A DNA stretch of 5,649 bases from Moraxellaceae bacterium (GTDB lineage Bacteria; Pseudomonadota; Gammaproteobacteria; Pseudomonadales; Moraxellaceae): the NCBI GenBank assembly GCA_021156385.1, contig JAJNDL010000105.1:1-5649 (forward strand). Reading direction: 5' to 3'. Positions 4,921 to 5,649 of this stretch are shown one piece after another (the first letter of the stretch is position 1; each line of letters begins with the position of its first letter). The position numbers and the translations under genes are program-made. Under the pieces are notes generated by a model that saw only the letters and a list, made by a program, of their open reading frames with translations, was not told the origin of the DNA and did no database searches.

Positions 4921-4936
4921 CGCGCCGCCGCGTCCA

Positions 4937-5311
4937 TCATTTCGAAAGCCAGCGCCACAGCAGCACGATTGCCAGCACCCAGAGGGCGACCACCGCAACG
5001 GTCGCGCCGCGGCTCACCGGCCGCTCCGTGGCCTGTGCGGCCGCCTGGCGCGCCGTCTCCATCACGGCGGGCGGCATCAGGCGCAGCAGCAGGGCGATGC
5101 CCAGCGGCAGGAGCAGCAGATCGTCGAGCAGGCCGAGCACGGGGATGAAGTCGGGAATGAGGTCGATGGGGCTGAACGCATAGGCGACGATCACAAGCGC
5201 CAGCAGGCGCACGGGCCAAGGCGTGCGCCGGTCGCGGGCGGCGAACCAGAGTATGAGCGTGTGCTGCTTCAGTGAGCGGGCCCACGCTTTCAGGGTGTCG
5301 ATTCCGCGCAT
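4937..5311 (-). CDS. YkvA/DUF1232 family membrane protein
   Basis: A 124-residue protein with the DUF1232 (YkvA) domain, whose function is unknown. The signature lies at residues about 33-70: PVRLLALVIVAYAFSPIDLIPDFIPVLGLLDDLLLLPLGI, with the characteristic SPIDLIPDFIP turn and the DD pair at 63-64. A lysine/arginine-rich N-terminal part (8-35) precedes it. The two hydrophobic stretches on either side of the SPIDLIPD turn may form a membrane hairpin. A third hydrophobic segment (ATVAVVALWVLAIVLLWRWL, about 103-122) ends the protein and is a likely C-terminal anchor. The ATG at 5311 lacks a clear Shine-Dalgarno sequence. It starts 41 nt after the stop of the hydrolase gene on the same strand, so co-transcription is likely. 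It converges on the AdeT-type pair across a shared terminator. Confidence 0.83.
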   Translation of the reverse strand: MRGIDTLKAWARSLKQHTLILWFAARDRRTPWPVRLLALVIVAYAFSPIDLIPDFIPVLGLLDDLLLLPLGIALLLRLMPPAVMETARQAAAQATERPVSRGATVAVVALWVLAIVLLWRWLSK

Positions 5312-5352
5312 GCGCCGGTCTGCCTGAAGACGGTGATGCGCGCAGCCTGCCT

Positions 5353-5649
5353 CTAATCGCGCAGGAAGGCCAGCAGCTCGCGATTGACCTCGTCGGCATG
5401 GGTCCAGATAAGGCCGTGCGGCGCGCCCTCGATCACGGCCAGTCGGCTGCCCGGCAGCGCCTCGTGCAGGCGCCGCGCCGAGGCTGCGAGCGGCACGATG
5501 CGGTCGGCCTCGCCATGGATGATCAGCGTTGGTATGCCTACGCGGCCGAGATCGGCGCGGAAATCCGTGCCCCAGGCCGTGACGCAGTCCAGCGTCGCCT
5601 TGGGAGAGGCCAGCGCGGCGATGTCCCAGGAGAGCTGCACGACCTCGTC
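5353..5649 (-). CDS. Alpha/beta hydrolase, C-terminal part (non-heme haloperoxidase/arylesterase type)
   Basis: The last 98 residues of an alpha/beta-hydrolase-fold protein; the gene runs off the right edge with its reading frame open to the last base. The segment IPTLIIHGEADRIVPLAASARRLHEALPGSRLAVIEGAPHGLIWTHADEVNRELLAFL matches the C-terminal half of the non-heme chloroperoxidase/arylesterase group. D in HGEAD is the expected catalytic acid and H in APHG the catalytic histidine. The nucleophile serine (G-x-S-x-G) lies outside the window. The preceding WGTDFRADLGRV is the usual lead-in to that strand. These proteins hydrolyse esters; true haloperoxidase activity is often incidental, so the substrate is unknown. 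It is the upstream gene of a probable two-gene operon with the DUF1232 protein. A GTG inside the fragment at 5640 is not the start. Confidence 0.88.
   Translation of the reverse strand, partial: DEVVQLSWDIAALASPKATLDCVTAWGTDFRADLGRVGIPTLIIHGEADRIVPLAASARRLHEALPGSRLAVIEGAPHGLIWTHADEVNRELLAFLRD

Noticed and set aside
3858..5399. A 513-residue open frame on - strand
   Set aside because: It runs antisense to the second AdeT-type gene and through the terminator, the DUF1232 gene and the hydrolase end in another frame. It is a GC-rich shadow.

Overview
The window is GC-rich, densely coded DNA. Gene content and codon use suggest a betaproteobacterium, plausibly Rhodocyclales-like. Support comes from a PhaF/PhaI-type phasin (polyhydroxyalkanoate storage), a class I pyrophosphatase, a MAPEG protein and AdeT-type solute-binding proteins. 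The lineage is inferred from general features; no rRNA or other marker is present. No mobile element, CRISPR array or complete tRNA is visible.

Left part (1-1500, + strand): the 3' end of a CysK-type cysteine synthase overlaps a small MAPEG membrane protein by an ATGA stop/start. A separate promoter then drives inorganic pyrophosphatase (ppa). The -10 hexamer of that promoter is the exact loop of a perfect 8-bp hairpin followed by a T-rich run, so one short element could end the cysK-MAPEG transcript and start the ppa transcript. A 14-bp perfect hairpin terminator follows ppa.

Middle (1500-2350, + strand): a 70-residue charged, helical protein of unknown function, then a phasin. The two share an almost identical Shine-Dalgarno/start context. 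The phasin leader has a TATAAT box followed by a 14-bp perfect palindrome nested in a second inverted repeat, which could be an operator. The phasin ends at a strong terminator.

Right-centre (2350-4920, + strand): two tandem paralogues of exactly 336 codons, both exported AdeT1/2-type putative solute-binding proteins. They align by eye without gaps, are roughly half identical, and keep four cysteines at the same residue numbers. Each has its own long leader (about 270 and 195 nt after the preceding hairpin) with competing inverted repeats. This duplicated receptor pair with unlike structured leaders is the most interesting part of the window. An 18-bp perfect bidirectional terminator follows.

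Right end (4937-5649, - strand): a YkvA/DUF1232 membrane protein and, upstream of it, the C-terminal third of an alpha/beta hydrolase of the non-heme haloperoxidase/arylesterase type. They are probably co-transcribed and converge on the AdeT pair. No single pathway unites the window; it looks like chromosomal core with a small duplicated transport-related locus.
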